Positions 35,700-44,754 are shown, numbered from the stretch's first letter. The stretch: 64,000 bases of DNA from an uncultured Dialister sp. (GCA_900314595.1 OMVW01000001.1:1-64000), one strand, 5' to 3'. A program made the numbers and translations. Notes: a model not told the origin generated them from the sequence alone.

Positions 35700-37624
35700 T
35701 GGCACTGATTCACATACTTGATGAAGTGACGGCAAATCAGATTGCGGCAGGAGAAGTCGTAGAACGTCCGGTGAATGCGGTAAAAGAGCTGGTGGAAAAT
35801 GCAGTTGATGCCGATGCTCATGAAATCGAAGTGGAAATTGCCGACGGAGGAATGACTTATATCCGTGTCACTGATAATGGATGCGGCATGACTGAAGAAG
35901 ATGCCAGGCTTTCTGTCGTACGTCATGCTACAAGCAAGATATCCACTGTTGATAATATTTACCATATTGCGTCTCTGGGATTCCGTGGTGAGGCACTCCC
36001 CAGCATCATGTCTGTTTCCCGGTCTGCTATAACGACAAGAAGGCCGGAAGATGTGGAAGGTACAGTCCTTGAGATGGAAGGCGGGGATCTGAAAGAAGTC
36101 AGACCTTGCGGGGCACCGGCAGGGACTACTGTGGAAGTACGGGATCTTTTCTATAATGTGCCGGCGAGAAAAAAGTTTTTGAAATCTGAACGCACTGAAT
36201 CTTCCCGCATCAATATTATGGTTGGAAAGCTGGCTCTTGCTAATCCTGATATATCCTTCCGCCTGATCAATAATGGTCGTACGGTTATTGAAACTCCTGG
36301 CAACGGGCGTCTTATGGATGCGGTTTCAGCACTTTATGGTACTAAAACAGCCGGAGAAATGCTTCCTGTGAAGGATGATAGCGAAATTATTTCCCTGGAA
36401 GGTATGATTTCCAAACCTTCTCTTCTAAAGAGCAGCCGCCAGTATCAGACCATAATTATTAACCGAAGAGTAGTGGAGAGTGCGGTAGTTACTAAAGCGG
36501 TAGATAATGCCTACCATTCTCTTCTTCCTAAAAATGGCTATCCTCTAATGGTTCTCGCTTTTCAGGTACCGCCGGAGAGCATTGATGTCAATGTACATCC
36601 ACAGAAACGGGAAATCAAATTTTCTGATGAACAAACCCTTTTCCGCATGGTATATCATGCGATCCTTGGCACCCTGACTTCCCAGTCTTCCGCGGATACT
36701 ATTGCAAGAGAAATGATTCGTGACCCCGGACATGAAGTTGTTCATGGCGGTAACTTCAAACCTTCGGATATCCGCGTGGAGGATAAACCTGCCGGTAAAC
36801 CGGATATAGGTCTCAATAATAAGCCGGACGTTCCTTCCTGGGGGGAGCCGCAAACAGGATATAACTACCGGCAAAGCAGACCGCCAGTCCCTGCGTGGGA
36901 CAAAGCCCGTTCAGGTGAATCTTCTTTTACACCGGAAATCAGTAGAAAAGAAATTTTTTCAAATCATTCCTTCTTTAAAAATGATGCTTCCTCTGAACAG
37001 GCTGCTGAAACACCTGCACCGGAAGTGGTGCCGCTTTTTGAGGTGAAAGAAGAATCGGCGCCGGTCATTCCGCTGGGGCAGGTTTCAGATTGCTTTATTC
37101 TCTGCCAGCATGGCAAGGATCTCCTTATTATTGACCAGCATGCAGCCCATGAACGGGTGCGCTATGATCGATTTGCTTCCAGAGCGGAGGGAATTCCGGT
37201 TCAGGAAATCCTTGTGCCTTATCTCATTCATGTAGACATGGAGGATATTCCACTATTAGATGAACATAAAAAAGAGATAGAGCGGCTGGGGATTACTTTT
37301 GAACAGGCAGGTCCTGATGTAATCCGTATCACCGGGGCACCGGAAGATTTGTCAGAATCAGAAATGGAAAGAGTCGTTTTGGAATTAAGAAAAGCCTTTC
37401 ATGATAAAGATATGCCATCTCCTGAAACGCTCCGCCATCGTATGATGGCCTACGCTGCCTGCCGGGGTGCCATAAAAAGGGGCGATCCTCTCAATATCCG
37501 TCAGATGAAGGAACTTATTGTGGATCTTTTCCATACGACCCGTCCTTTCGTCTGCCCTCATGGACGACCAACCATTGTGAAGTTTACGCCCGATGAATTG
37601 GGAAGGCTTTTCAAGCGTCCATGA
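35699..37624 (+). CDS. mutL: DNA mismatch repair protein MutL
   Basis: MutL links MutS to strand incision. The GHKL ATPase domain has ELVENAVDADA near residue 32, DNGCGM near 60, ATSKIST near 76 and GFRGEALPSI near 94. A variable linker spans roughly 340 to 445. The C-terminal domain carries the endonuclease-type motif DQHAAHERVRYD near 479, with Asp where family members usually have a final Glu, plus AACRGAIK and CPHGRPT, so it looks like a nicking MutL as expected without mutH. Length is 641 residues. Confidence 0.97.
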   Translation: MALIHILDEVTANQIAAGEVVERPVNAVKELVENAVDADAHEIEVEIADGGMTYIRVTDNGCGMTEEDARLSVVRHATSKISTVDNIYHIASLGFRGEALPSIMSVSRSAITTRRPEDVEGTVLEMEGGDLKEVRPCGAPAGTTVEVRDLFYNVPARKKFLKSERTESSRINIMVGKLALANPDISFRLINNGRTVIETPGNGRLMDAVSALYGTKTAGEMLPVKDDSEIISLEGMISKPSLLKSSRQYQTIIINRRVVESAVVTKAVDNAYHSLLPKNGYPLMVLAFQVPPESIDVNVHPQKREIKFSDEQTLFRMVYHAILGTLTSQSSADTIAREMIRDPGHEVVHGGNFKPSDIRVEDKPAGKPDIGLNNKPDVPSWGEPQTGYNYRQSRPPVPAWDKARSGESSFTPEISRKEIFSNHSFFKNDASSEQAAETPAPEVVPLFEVKEESAPVIPLGQVSDCFILCQHGKDLLIIDQHAAHERVRYDRFASRAEGIPVQEILVPYLIHVDMEDIPLLDEHKKEIERLGITFEQAGPDVIRITGAPEDLSESEMERVVLELRKAFHDKDMPSPETLRHRMMAYAACRGAIKRGDPLNIRQMKELIVDLFHTTRPFVCPHGRPTIVKFTPDELGRLFKRP

Positions 37625-38400
37625 ATACGGGAATTACCACAATTCGCAAATGCAGGCCTTTCATAAAAGAAGAAGCTTTGCAAAGGGCACAGGCACTTGG
37701 CCTTCCTTATTTTGTGAGAGAAAACATGCTTTCTGAAATGGCTGAAAAGTATGGAATGGAAGGATTTCTGGTTTATGGAAAAAAGCTTCCCTATTATTGG
37801 TCTGGAGGGGAAGAATACCGCTTTCATCTTGGCACTTCCGTGCTTCGGGTGGAACAGATGAAAAGGGGAAATCAGGACCGTCTCTGCAGTCTGCTTCCGG
37901 AGGGGTCTCTGACCGTTCTTGATGCTACTTTTGGCCATGGTGGGGATTCCATGACTATGGGATGGTATCTGGGTGAAAAAGGACATTTGACGGCTCTTGA
38001 AAAAAGTACACCTCTTTATGAGATAGGGAGGGCTGCCATTTCAGACTTTGCGGATCCGAAGGAAAAAGAACTTGCCTCAGCGCTTCGCAGAATTACTCTT
38101 TTGCATGAAGATTTCCGGGAATTTCTCAGGAGAGCGGAACCGAAAAGTTTTGATGTCATTTATTTTGATACCATGTTTCGCGCACCGGTCAAAAGGGAAA
38201 CTAACCATATGGAAGGGTTTCGACGTGCCGCCTGTTATGACCGGTTGAATGACGAAATCATCAGAATGGCTTTGCATATTGCAAGAAAAAGAATTATAGT
38301 AAAAGAAAGACCTTTTTCCCTTTTATTTTCTTCCGGAATTTTCAGCTCCATTCATACCCGTAAGGGACAGACCACAGCTTATGGAGTGATTGATCTATGA
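37621..38400 (+). CDS. Class I SAM-dependent methyltransferase, RsmJ/DUF548-like
   Basis: The 259-residue protein has a Rossmann methyltransferase core: the SAM-binding loop LDATFGHGGDSMTM near residue 101, an acidic strand end LTALEKSTPLYEIGR near 124, and IYFDTMFRAP near 181 in place of the usual motif IV. The layout resembles RsmJ (16S rRNA m2G methyltransferase), but similarity is only partial and the target is not certain. It overlaps mutL and miaA by ATGA at both ends, so it is co-translated in a repair and RNA-modification operon. Confidence 0.7.
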   Translation: MNTGITTIRKCRPFIKEEALQRAQALGLPYFVRENMLSEMAEKYGMEGFLVYGKKLPYYWSGGEEYRFHLGTSVLRVEQMKRGNQDRLCSLLPEGSLTVLDATFGHGGDSMTMGWYLGEKGHLTALEKSTPLYEIGRAAISDFADPKEKELASALRRITLLHEDFREFLRRAEPKSFDVIYFDTMFRAPVKRETNHMEGFRRAACYDRLNDEIIRMALHIARKRIIVKERPFSLLFSSGIFSSIHTRKGQTTAYGVIDL

Positions 38401-39323
38401 AAAAAGATAAACTGATAACCATACTGGGGCCAACTGCATCAGGAAAGACTGAACTTGCTGTCTATCTTGCCAGTGAACTGGGATCATCCGTCATTTCCGG
38501 AGATGCTTTCCAGATTTATAAACATATGGATATCGGTACTGCCAAGGTGACAAAAGAGGAAGCCAGAGGAATCCGCCATTACCTGGTAGATGAACTGGAG
38601 CCGTATGAACCTTATTCCGCAGCGGACTTTCAGGAAAAAGCGGCAAAAATTATTCATGAAGAGAATGAATCAGGCAGAATTCCCATTGTCTGTGGTGGGA
38701 CGGGCCTTTATATCCAGGGGCTTCTTGAAGGATATTCTTTCCTGCCAAAGGGGAACGGGAGAGACCGGTGGGAAAGTTTACTGGAAAACGAAGGAAAAGA
38801 AGCATTGATCACTGCTCTTCGTAATTACGGAGAAACGGATATTCCTCCGGATCCACAGCGTATGATGCGCAAGCTGGAACTTCTTGATGCCGGAGAAGGG
38901 CAAAAAGAAGCAGAAAAGTCAAAATCCCTCATATATGACGGACCTGTTTTAGGAATTGCTATGGACAGGAGCGTTTTATATGATAAAATAAATAAACGAG
39001 TCCATCTCATGATAGAAGCAGGACTCTTAGAGGAGGTCAGGACACTTCTGGCTTCCGGAATTTCTGAATCGGCTCAGGCATTTAAGGGAATCGGATATAA
39101 AGAAATGATTCCCGTAGCCAAAGGGGAGCAGACCCTGGAGGAAGGGGAAGCACTGATTCAGAAAAATACCCGGCACTTTGCCAAAAGACAATTAACCTGG
39201 TATAGACGAATGCCATATATTCACTGGGTGGAACAGGGCCCATCAGCGAAAGACATATGGTACAGGGAAATAAAGGCCTATGTCATTTCATATTTCAGAG
39301 GAGAAGACAAAGATGGAAGGTAA
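38397..39323 (+). CDS. miaA: tRNA dimethylallyltransferase MiaA
   Basis: MiaA adds the isopentenyl group to A37 of tRNAs reading UNN codons, producing the MiaB substrate. The P-loop [11 protein letters not shown] is near residue 11, with [17 protein letters not shown] near 35, [11 protein letters not shown] near 99 and [12 protein letters not shown] near 261. SGDAFQIY replaces the more common S-DS-QVY. Length is 308 residues. It overlaps hfq. Confidence 0.96.
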   Translation: MKKDKLITILGPTASGKTELAVYLASELGSSVISGDAFQIYKHMDIGTAKVTKEEARGIRHYLVDELEPYEPYSAADFQEKAAKIIHEENESGRIPIVCGGTGLYIQGLLEGYSFLPKGNGRDRWESLLENEGKEALITALRNYGETDIPPDPQRMMRKLELLDAGEGQKEAEKSKSLIYDGPVLGIAMDRSVLYDKINKRVHLMIEAGLLEEVRTLLASGISESAQAFKGIGYKEMIPVAKGEQTLEEGEALIQKNTRHFAKRQLTWYRRMPYIHWVEQGPSAKDIWYREIKAYVISYFRGEDKDGR

Positions 39324-39513
39324 AATGAATCTGCAGGACACGTTTTTAAATGAAGCGCGAAAGGAAAATGTTCCGGTTGCGATTTTTCTGATGAACGGTG
39401 TCCAGCTTAAAGGAAAGGTAAAATCTTTCGATAGCTTTACGGTTCTCCTGGTCAGCGACAATCGTTCCCAGCTCATTTACAAACATGCTATTTCAACAAT
39501 TCAAAGGATCTGA
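39313..39513 (+). CDS. hfq: RNA chaperone Hfq
   Basis: Hfq is a hexameric Sm-like protein that binds U-rich RNA. The Sm1 region reads [20 protein letters not shown] with [11 protein letters not shown], and Sm2 is YKHAISTI, both conserved. I start at ATG 39313, 9 bases after AGAGGAG; ATG 39325 is also plausible. Length is 66 residues. The miaA-hfq order is conserved widely. Confidence 0.95.
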   Translation: MEGKMNLQDTFLNEARKENVPVAIFLMNGVQLKGKVKSFDSFTVLLVSDNRSQLIYKHAISTIQRI

Positions 39514-39523
39514 TTAATTTAAA

Positions 39524-40768
39524 ATGAATAAAAAACTTGAACAGGTACAGAAAGAGGCGCTCGCTCTTTGTGCGCCTGTTTTTCATGAAATGGAAGAAAT
39601 TTCACTCTTCAATACGCAAAAAGTTCTGGAAGCTTTCAGAAAGCATCATCTTTCGGCTTATCATTTCGCCGCATCCAATGGTTATGGTTATGGGGATCCG
39701 GGAAGAGAAATGCTGGAAGATATCTGGTGTGATGTATTTCATGCTGAAGCGGCTCTTGTAAGGCCTCATTTCGTTTCCGGTACTCATGCACTGGCTACGG
39801 TTCTTCTTGCGCTCCTCCAGCCAGGGGATACCATGGTTTCTGCTGTGGGTGCACCTTATGACACGATGGAAAGCGTTATCGGTATTACAGGAAATGCACC
39901 GGGAAACATGAAATCAAAGGGCGTTCATTATAAAGAAGTCCAGCTAAAAGGAAATACTTACGATCTGGAAGGCATTGCAGCAGCAGTAGATGAACATACA
40001 AAGCTGGTGGAAATCCAGCGTTCCCGGGGCTATATGCTTCGTGATTCTCTTTTCCCTGCAGATATCAGGAAGATTATTGAAACTGTCAAAGCAAAAAATC
40101 CGGATACCATCTGCTTTGTGGATAACTGTTACGGTGAATTTACCAATAAAGAGGAACCGATTGAACTTGGGGCTGATATTACAGCCGGTTCTTTAATTAA
40201 AAATGCAGGCGGTGGTCTTGCACCAACGGGTGCGTATATCTGCGGTCGAAAAGACCTGGTGGAACTCTGCTCCTATGTATGGACGGCCCCCGGGCTTGGC
40301 GCAGAAATGGGCTCTTATGCTGCATCTTACCGGCCTTTCTTTCAGGGTCTTTTCCTTGCGCCTCATATGACAAGGCAGGCTATGATGAGTGCTGAATTCT
40401 GTTCCGCTGTTTTCAGCCTGCTTGGTTTCAGGACATCTCCGGAACCCGGTCATCTCCGTACAGATCTCATTACGACAGTTACTCTCGATTCTGAAGACAA
40501 TATGTGCCGATTTGCCGAAGCGATTCAAAACTGGTCGCCTGTGGATTCTGACGCTACTCCTGTACCGGGGCCAATGCCCGGTTACGTGGATCCGATTATC
40601 ATGGCAGCCGGTACTTTTGTACAGGGTTCTACTATTGAAATGTCTGCCGATGGTCCTGTTCGTCCGCCTTATGTCATGTATTTCCAGGGAGGGCTTACGT
40701 TTGAACACGCACAGCTTGCGATTATGGGGGCGGCAGAAAAAGTTCTTGAAGCTCAGGGTAAGCTTTAA
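39524..40768 (+). CDS. PLP-dependent methionine gamma-lyase-like protein (YnbB / 'aluminum resistance' family)
   Basis: The 414-residue protein belongs to the fold-type I PLP enzymes of the YnbB family, often labelled aluminum resistance protein or methionine gamma-lyase family. The N-terminal substrate region has SNGYGYGDPGRE near residue 50; the cofactor region has RPHFVSGTHAL near 80, FVDNCYGEF near 200 and the lysine in GSLIKNAGGGLAP near 223. True activity is unproven for the family. It lies 10 bases after hfq, as in other Firmicutes where this gene follows hfq. Confidence 0.85.
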   Translation: MNKKLEQVQKEALALCAPVFHEMEEISLFNTQKVLEAFRKHHLSAYHFAASNGYGYGDPGREMLEDIWCDVFHAEAALVRPHFVSGTHALATVLLALLQPGDTMVSAVGAPYDTMESVIGITGNAPGNMKSKGVHYKEVQLKGNTYDLEGIAAAVDEHTKLVEIQRSRGYMLRDSLFPADIRKIIETVKAKNPDTICFVDNCYGEFTNKEEPIELGADITAGSLIKNAGGGLAPTGAYICGRKDLVELCSYVWTAPGLGAEMGSYAASYRPFFQGLFLAPHMTRQAMMSAEFCSAVFSLLGFRTSPEPGHLRTDLITTVTLDSEDNMCRFAEAIQNWSPVDSDATPVPGPMPGYVDPIIMAAGTFVQGSTIEMSADGPVRPPYVMYFQGGLTFEHAQLAIMGAAEKVLEAQGKL

Positions 40769-40809
40769 TTATTTGCAAACCAGATCTCTGACAAGTAAAA
40801 TAAGAATAC

Positions 40810-40838
40810 TTAACAATTTTAATCACTTGTGCTATAAT
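40810..40838 (+). promoter_or_regulatory. Promoter of tRNA-Val
   Basis: TTAACA (40810-40815) and TATAAT (40833-40838) are separated by 17 bases and lie just before the tRNA. Confidence 0.85.
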
Positions 40839-40850
40839 AATTTCCGTTAT

Positions 40851-40927
40851 GGGGCTATAGCTCAGTTGGTTAGAGCGCTTCGCTCACATCGAAGAGGTCT
40901 CCGGTTCGAACCCAGATAGTCCCACCA
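40851..40927 (+). tRNA. tRNA-Val (CAC)
   Basis: The acceptor stem pairs GGGGCTA with TAGTCCC, with one G-T wobble. The anticodon stem CTTCG/CGAAG encloses CTCACAT, giving anticodon CAC. CCA is encoded. The T-stem TCCGG/CCAGA has a C-A mismatch at 40902 and 40914. It is a single-gene unit with its own promoter and terminator. Confidence 0.95.
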
Positions 40928-40930
40928 ACC

Positions 40931-40953
40931 ACCCGCCTTTATGGCGGGTTTTT
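40931..40953 (+). terminator. Intrinsic terminator of tRNA-Val
   Basis: ACCCGCC and GGCGGGT pair around five bases, followed by TTTTT. Confidence 0.9.
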
Positions 40954-41010
40954 CATTTATTCTTCCGCATGAGAAGAATAGAGAATGGTTTTATTCCGTT
41001 AATTTTTCAC

Positions 41011-41039
41011 TTGAATTTAAAATAACTATCCTTTATAAT
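41011..41039 (+). promoter_or_regulatory. Promoter of tRNA-Glu
   Basis: TTGAAT (41011-41016) and TATAAT (41034-41039) are 17 bases apart. Confidence 0.85.
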
Positions 41040-41050
41040 ATTTATTACAT

Positions 41051-41126
41051 GGCCGGTTAGTCAAACGGTTAAGACGCTGCGTTCTCAGCGCAGAGAGTAT
41101 GGGTTCGAATCCCATACCGGTCACCA
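41051..41126 (+). tRNA. tRNA-Glu (CTC)
   Basis: The acceptor stem pairs GGCCGGT with ACCGGTC, with one wobble. The anticodon stem CTGCG/CGCAG encloses TTCTCAG, giving anticodon CTC. The T-stem ATGGG/CCCAT is perfect and CCA is encoded. Confidence 0.95.
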
Positions 41127-41128
41127 TG

Positions 41129-41156
41129 AAAAGGGGCACAGAAAGTGCTCCTTTTA
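41129..41156 (+). terminator. Intrinsic terminator of tRNA-Glu
   Basis: AAAAGGGGCAC and GTGCTCCTTTT pair with one wobble; T-rich sequence follows. It lies just before the binding site of the MFS gene. Confidence 0.85.
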
Positions 41157-41172
41157 TATTTTGGAGGCTTCT

Positions 41173-42375
41173 ATGACTGGTGACGGAAAACTGACGGAAA
41201 AAGAAATTCATCAGACCATATGGGCAACGGCAGTGGGCGCGGCCTTTATTGGCGGCGGAGCTACGCTGGTTTTCCCGTTCCTTCCACTTTATCTTCTTGA
41301 ACTGGGGGCAACTCCGGATAATGCGGCTTTATGGAATTCTGTTATAGTTTCCGGCATGTTTATCGTTGGAGCGCTTATTATGCCGGTATGGGGCGCTTTG
41401 GCGGACCGCCTTGGCATGAAGAAAATGATTCTCCGTTCTGCTCTCTGTCTCTCGATTTCTTATTTTCTCTCCTATTTTGCACAGAGTCCGCTGCATTTAT
41501 TGCTGGCTCGTCTTTTTCAGGGATTTTCTTTTGGCTTTAATCCTGTGAGTCAGGCACTTCTTGCTGAAATTTCAGGAATCCATGCCGGTTCTGCCATTGG
41601 GACCCTGGTCGGAGGACGGGCGGCCGGCACCATGCTGGGACCATTTCTTGGGGGAATTCTTGGTTCTCTTGTGGGCCTCCGCCTGCCATTCCTGATAGCA
41701 GGTATTGGCGATTTAGGAGCGTTTCTTCTTGTTCTCGTTCTTGTGAAAGAACCGGATGTAAAAAGAAACAAAAAGAATAAAGAAGGAATCATTACTTCTT
41801 TTCATAAGCTTTCAGGTAACGATAAATTTCTCACATTGATTGGACTGATTATCATCAATCAATGTGCCATGCTGATTATTAATCCCCTTATTTCTCTGCA
41901 TGTCATAGAATTGACAGGAACTTCCGAACATGCAGCCTTTATCTCCGGAATGATCTGCGGGGCTTCTGGTATAGCCGGGGTTCTGGGAGGGCCTTTCTGG
42001 GGGAAGCGCGGAGAAAAATGGGGATTCAAAAAGGTTATGGTTCTTTCTTTTGCAGGAGCCGGTTTATTTTCACTGATGCAGTATCTTGCGCCCTCTGTCT
42101 TATTCTTTGGGATAACACAGTTTGGCTTCGGGTTCTTTACGATTGGAGGCGTGACATCCATCACCGGAGCTGTTTCTAAAGTGGTTCATCCGGAAGAGGC
42201 GGGAAGCGCTTACGGTATTAATGCAGCGGCCATGAATATTGGGAACTGTCTTGGACCTCTCCTTGGAGGTATGATTGCTTCTCAAACAGGGAGCCTGGGA
42301 CTTGTTTTTGTTTCTTCAGCTTTCCTGCAGCTGGCTGCGTCAGTTTATATTTATATAAAAGTAAAAGAGCTGTAA
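41173..42375 (+). CDS. Major facilitator superfamily efflux transporter (12 membrane segments)
   Basis: This 400-residue protein has about 12 hydrophobic segments in two halves split by a charged loop near residue 195-210 (KRNKKNKEG). The MFS motif between segments 2 and 3 is GALADRLGMKKM near residue 75, and the second half repeats it as FWGKRGEKWGFKK. GGRAAGTMLGPFLGG in segment 5 resembles motif C of drug/proton antiporters, so export is likely; the substrate is unknown. ATG 41173 is 5 bases after GGAGG. Confidence 0.88.
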   Translation: MTGDGKLTEKEIHQTIWATAVGAAFIGGGATLVFPFLPLYLLELGATPDNAALWNSVIVSGMFIVGALIMPVWGALADRLGMKKMILRSALCLSISYFLSYFAQSPLHLLLARLFQGFSFGFNPVSQALLAEISGIHAGSAIGTLVGGRAAGTMLGPFLGGILGSLVGLRLPFLIAGIGDLGAFLLVLVLVKEPDVKRNKKNKEGIITSFHKLSGNDKFLTLIGLIIINQCAMLIINPLISLHVIELTGTSEHAAFISGMICGASGIAGVLGGPFWGKRGEKWGFKKVMVLSFAGAGLFSLMQYLAPSVLFFGITQFGFGFFTIGGVTSITGAVSKVVHPEEAGSAYGINAAAMNIGNCLGPLLGGMIASQTGSLGLVFVSSAFLQLAASVYIYIKVKEL

Positions 42376-42398
42376 CTGGTGAAACGGTCAGCTCTTTT
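42363..42398. terminator. Bidirectional terminator between MFS gene and azlD
   Basis: AAAAGAGCTG and CAGCTCTTTT pair around 16 bases. The stem overlaps the stop codons of both converging genes. Confidence 0.85.
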
Positions 42399-42736
42399 TA
42401 AATGAATATATACTGAATTAAGAACATATAGCAGGCAGTACCGAAGAACATGGATAGAAGCATCTGCCGTCTCCAGACATGAATAACTGAGGTTACCAGA
42501 AGGGAAATGATTTCAGGAAGTCCGCAGTTTCCGGTAGTAAATGAAACATTACGAAGGCAGAAGACCACAAGCAAGGCGAAAACGGCTGTAGGGAGTGCTT
42601 TCCCAAGATACTGTATATAGGCTGGCAGCTCTTCTGCTTTCTGAAAGATAAGGAATGGAAGGAAGCGGGTCAATATGGTACCGAAAGCACAGATGGCAAT
42701 CAGGGCCGCCTGCTGCCATAAAGGCATAGTATTCAT
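42398..42736 (-). CDS. azlD: Branched-chain amino acid exporter small subunit AzlD
   Basis: AzlD is the small membrane partner of AzlC in branched-chain amino acid export. The 112-residue protein has four hydrophobic segments and the family stretches TRFLPFLIF near residue 23 and LGKALPTAVFALLVVFCL near 44. Its ATG overlaps the azlC stop. Because the azlC next to it lacks its first half, the exporter is probably inactive unless another AzlC exists. Confidence 0.88.
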   Translation of the reverse strand: MNTMPLWQQAALIAICAFGTILTRFLPFLIFQKAEELPAYIQYLGKALPTAVFALLVVFCLRNVSFTTGNCGLPEIISLLVTSVIHVWRRQMLLSMFFGTACYMFLIQYIFI

Positions 42737-43113
42737 AAAAATCCACCTGCCTTTTCTATGGGCTTACGGAAAATCGTAAAAATGAAAAGCATAATAATCA
42801 TGGCTGGGATGGTAAATGAATCGGCTCCAAAGAAATACAGGCAGGCTTCTGAACTAAAAAGACCTATGATTGCCGTATAATGTTTTGTTTCCTTGAGCAG
42901 CTGTTCCAGGAATATGACGAGAAACATGGCTGTCATGACGAATCCCGGCCCTTCTGTGTTAAAGTGGATGCAGGAACCCATCAGTCCTCCTGTGCAGACA
43001 CCGGAAACCCTGTACAGGTAATCGAGCATGGATACCCGGAGCGTGAATCGGCTTTTATCTATCTGGTAAAGGATGGAAGCAGAATAGCTGAGCGCAAAGG
43101 TTTCATCGCACAT
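42733..43113 (-). pseudogene. azlC: N-terminally truncated branched-chain amino acid exporter AzlC
   Basis: The frame encodes only the C-terminal part of AzlC, starting at the normally internal motif MCDETFALSYS. AzlC proteins are about 230 residues; about 126 remain. The same frame is open for roughly 17 further codons upstream, reading FPQIYR directly before the ATG as in intact homologues, and then meets a stop (TAA on the minus strand near 43170). No binding site precedes the ATG. The divergent sppA promoter and start occupy the place of the missing half, so a deletion at this junction is the simplest explanation. Confidence 0.75.
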
Positions 43114-43154
43114 CCGGTAAATTTGAGGAAACGCATCCCCTGGCAGAAGTGGTG

Positions 43155-43163
43155 TGTTATAAT
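43155..43163 (+). promoter_or_regulatory. Extended -10 promoter of sppA
   Basis: TGT directly precedes TATAAT at 43158-43163, with no -35 box. It overlaps the upstream edge of the azlC remnant. Confidence 0.6.
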
Positions 43164-43191
43164 TTTATTAAATTAAAAACAGGAGGTATAT

Positions 43192-44136
43192 ATGAAACAG
43201 CATAGGAACCTGATGATTGCTGCTTTTATCATTCTTCTGGCAATTGCTTTGGCGTCAGGTACGTCAGACTCATGGAGAAGCAGCACTGTCAGTGATAAAG
43301 GGAAGGGTTATGTGGCAGTTATCCGCATTGATGGTCCTATTTATGGCGGGCCTGATACGGAATCTCTCTTTACCGGCGGGGGTAATGTGACCAGTGAGCA
43401 ATTGATGAGAGAGTTTAAAATGGCCAGAAAAGATCCGCAGGCAAAAGCTATTCTTGTACGTATCAACAGTCCCGGCGGTTCCACCGGAGCCACCCAGGAA
43501 ATTTCAGAAGAAATGGATAAAATCAGGAGCAGCGGGAAGCCCATCATCATTTCCATGGGTGATATGTGTGCTTCAGCCGGTTACTGGCTGGCCAGCAAGG
43601 GGAATTATATATTTGCTGCACCTGCCACTATTACAGGAAGTATCGGAGTCTATATGGACTATAGCAATATTGAAGGACTCATGGACAAATTGGGCATTAA
43701 AAATGAAAAAATAAAAAGTGGTGCTCATAAAGATATCCTTTCCATGTACCGGCCAATGACAGGAGAAGAAAGAGCCATGGTCCAATCTATGGTAGATGAT
43801 ATTTATAACCAGTTTGTCCAGACTGTAGCAGATGGCCGTAAAATGGATGAGGCAAAAGTACGCGCTATTGCTGACGGACGTATCCTTACGGGAAAGCAGG
43901 CTCAGGATCTGGGCCTCGTTGATGCCATGGGCAATTACTATGATGCATTGAGTTATGCGGCCTCCAGCGGCGGCATAGAAGGAGAAAACATAGCTGTAAA
44001 ATCCTATGGCGGAAGCGTTACCCTCAAAGGATTGCTTTCCGGTGAAGCAAAAGGAGCTGCCGACTTCTTTGCAGCGAGGCTGGTGGAGTCTTTTTCAAAA
44101 GCACTGGCTCAGTCAGAAATACCTATAGTGAAGTAA
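43192..44136 (+). CDS. sppA: Signal peptide peptidase SppA
   Basis: SppA is a membrane-anchored serine protease of the S49 family that degrades cleaved signal peptides. One N-terminal membrane segment (residues 7-22) is followed by the protease domain. The catalytic serine is S128 in MCASAGYWLA, and the lysine is K180 in KSGAHKD, 52 residues later as in Bacillus SppA. NSPGGSTGAT near 85 forms the oxyanion region. At 314 residues it is the short single-domain form. AGGAGG precedes the ATG. Confidence 0.95.
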   Translation: MKQHRNLMIAAFIILLAIALASGTSDSWRSSTVSDKGKGYVAVIRIDGPIYGGPDTESLFTGGGNVTSEQLMREFKMARKDPQAKAILVRINSPGGSTGATQEISEEMDKIRSSGKPIIISMGDMCASAGYWLASKGNYIFAAPATITGSIGVYMDYSNIEGLMDKLGIKNEKIKSGAHKDILSMYRPMTGEERAMVQSMVDDIYNQFVQTVADGRKMDEAKVRAIADGRILTGKQAQDLGLVDAMGNYYDALSYAASSGGIEGENIAVKSYGGSVTLKGLLSGEAKGAADFFAARLVESFSKALAQSEIPIVK

Positions 44137-44146
44137 GGAGGGCGTT

Positions 44147-44737
44147 ATGAATCAGTTACTGGATTTGGCTTATGATATGGTGACAAAGCCTTCGCGGGCC
44201 CTCTCGGTTATTGTTAATGGGGAAAAATTGAAAGAGGCTATCCTGCTCTGGCTTTTTGTGGTATTTGTAATTTCTCTTTCCATTTTTCAGCAGGGACCGG
44301 GGCTTCTTCTTCAATTTCTTGCTATTCTGTTTTTCATGGGGACGGCTCTTCTTCTTCACAGCGCTGTGACCGATTATGTTTCCGGCCTCCTTGGTGGTAT
44401 GGGCACAGCCCGGGGAATTACAGCCGGTTTCATGGCCGCATCGCTTCCTTTATCATTGTCTGTAATTTTAACTTTTTTTGAGGGTTTTGGAATAACGATC
44501 CTTAGCGGGATTGGAGGATTTGTTCTTTTTCTCTGGTCTTTCTATCTGGATGTGATTGCTATCAGTGAGAATTACAATTTCAATAAGGGAAAGGCCTTTT
44601 TCATCGCCCTTGCCCCGTATGTTCTGACGGTTATTTTCCTGATTCTTTTGGCAGCATTGGGGGTGGCATCTGCGGTGGCAGGCATTTCGGGAATCGATGA
44701 TCTCCAGGGTATTGAATCCATGATAGGAAAGATGTAA
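44147..44737 (+). CDS. Yip1-family integral membrane protein
   Basis: The 196-residue protein has five hydrophobic segments and the layout of the Yip1 domain family: an amphipathic start (TKPSRALSVI), a conserved glycine-rich loop between segments 2 and 3 (GGMGTARGIT) and a Trp-Ser-Phe-Tyr stretch in segment 4. Function is unknown in bacteria. It begins 10 bases after sppA with GGAGG and is probably co-transcribed with it. Confidence 0.72.
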   Translation: MNQLLDLAYDMVTKPSRALSVIVNGEKLKEAILLWLFVVFVISLSIFQQGPGLLLQFLAILFFMGTALLLHSAVTDYVSGLLGGMGTARGITAGFMAASLPLSLSVILTFFEGFGITILSGIGGFVLFLWSFYLDVIAISENYNFNKGKAFFIALAPYVLTVIFLILLAALGVASAVAGISGIDDLQGIESMIGKM

Positions 44738-44754
44738 AATGAAATAGACAAAGG

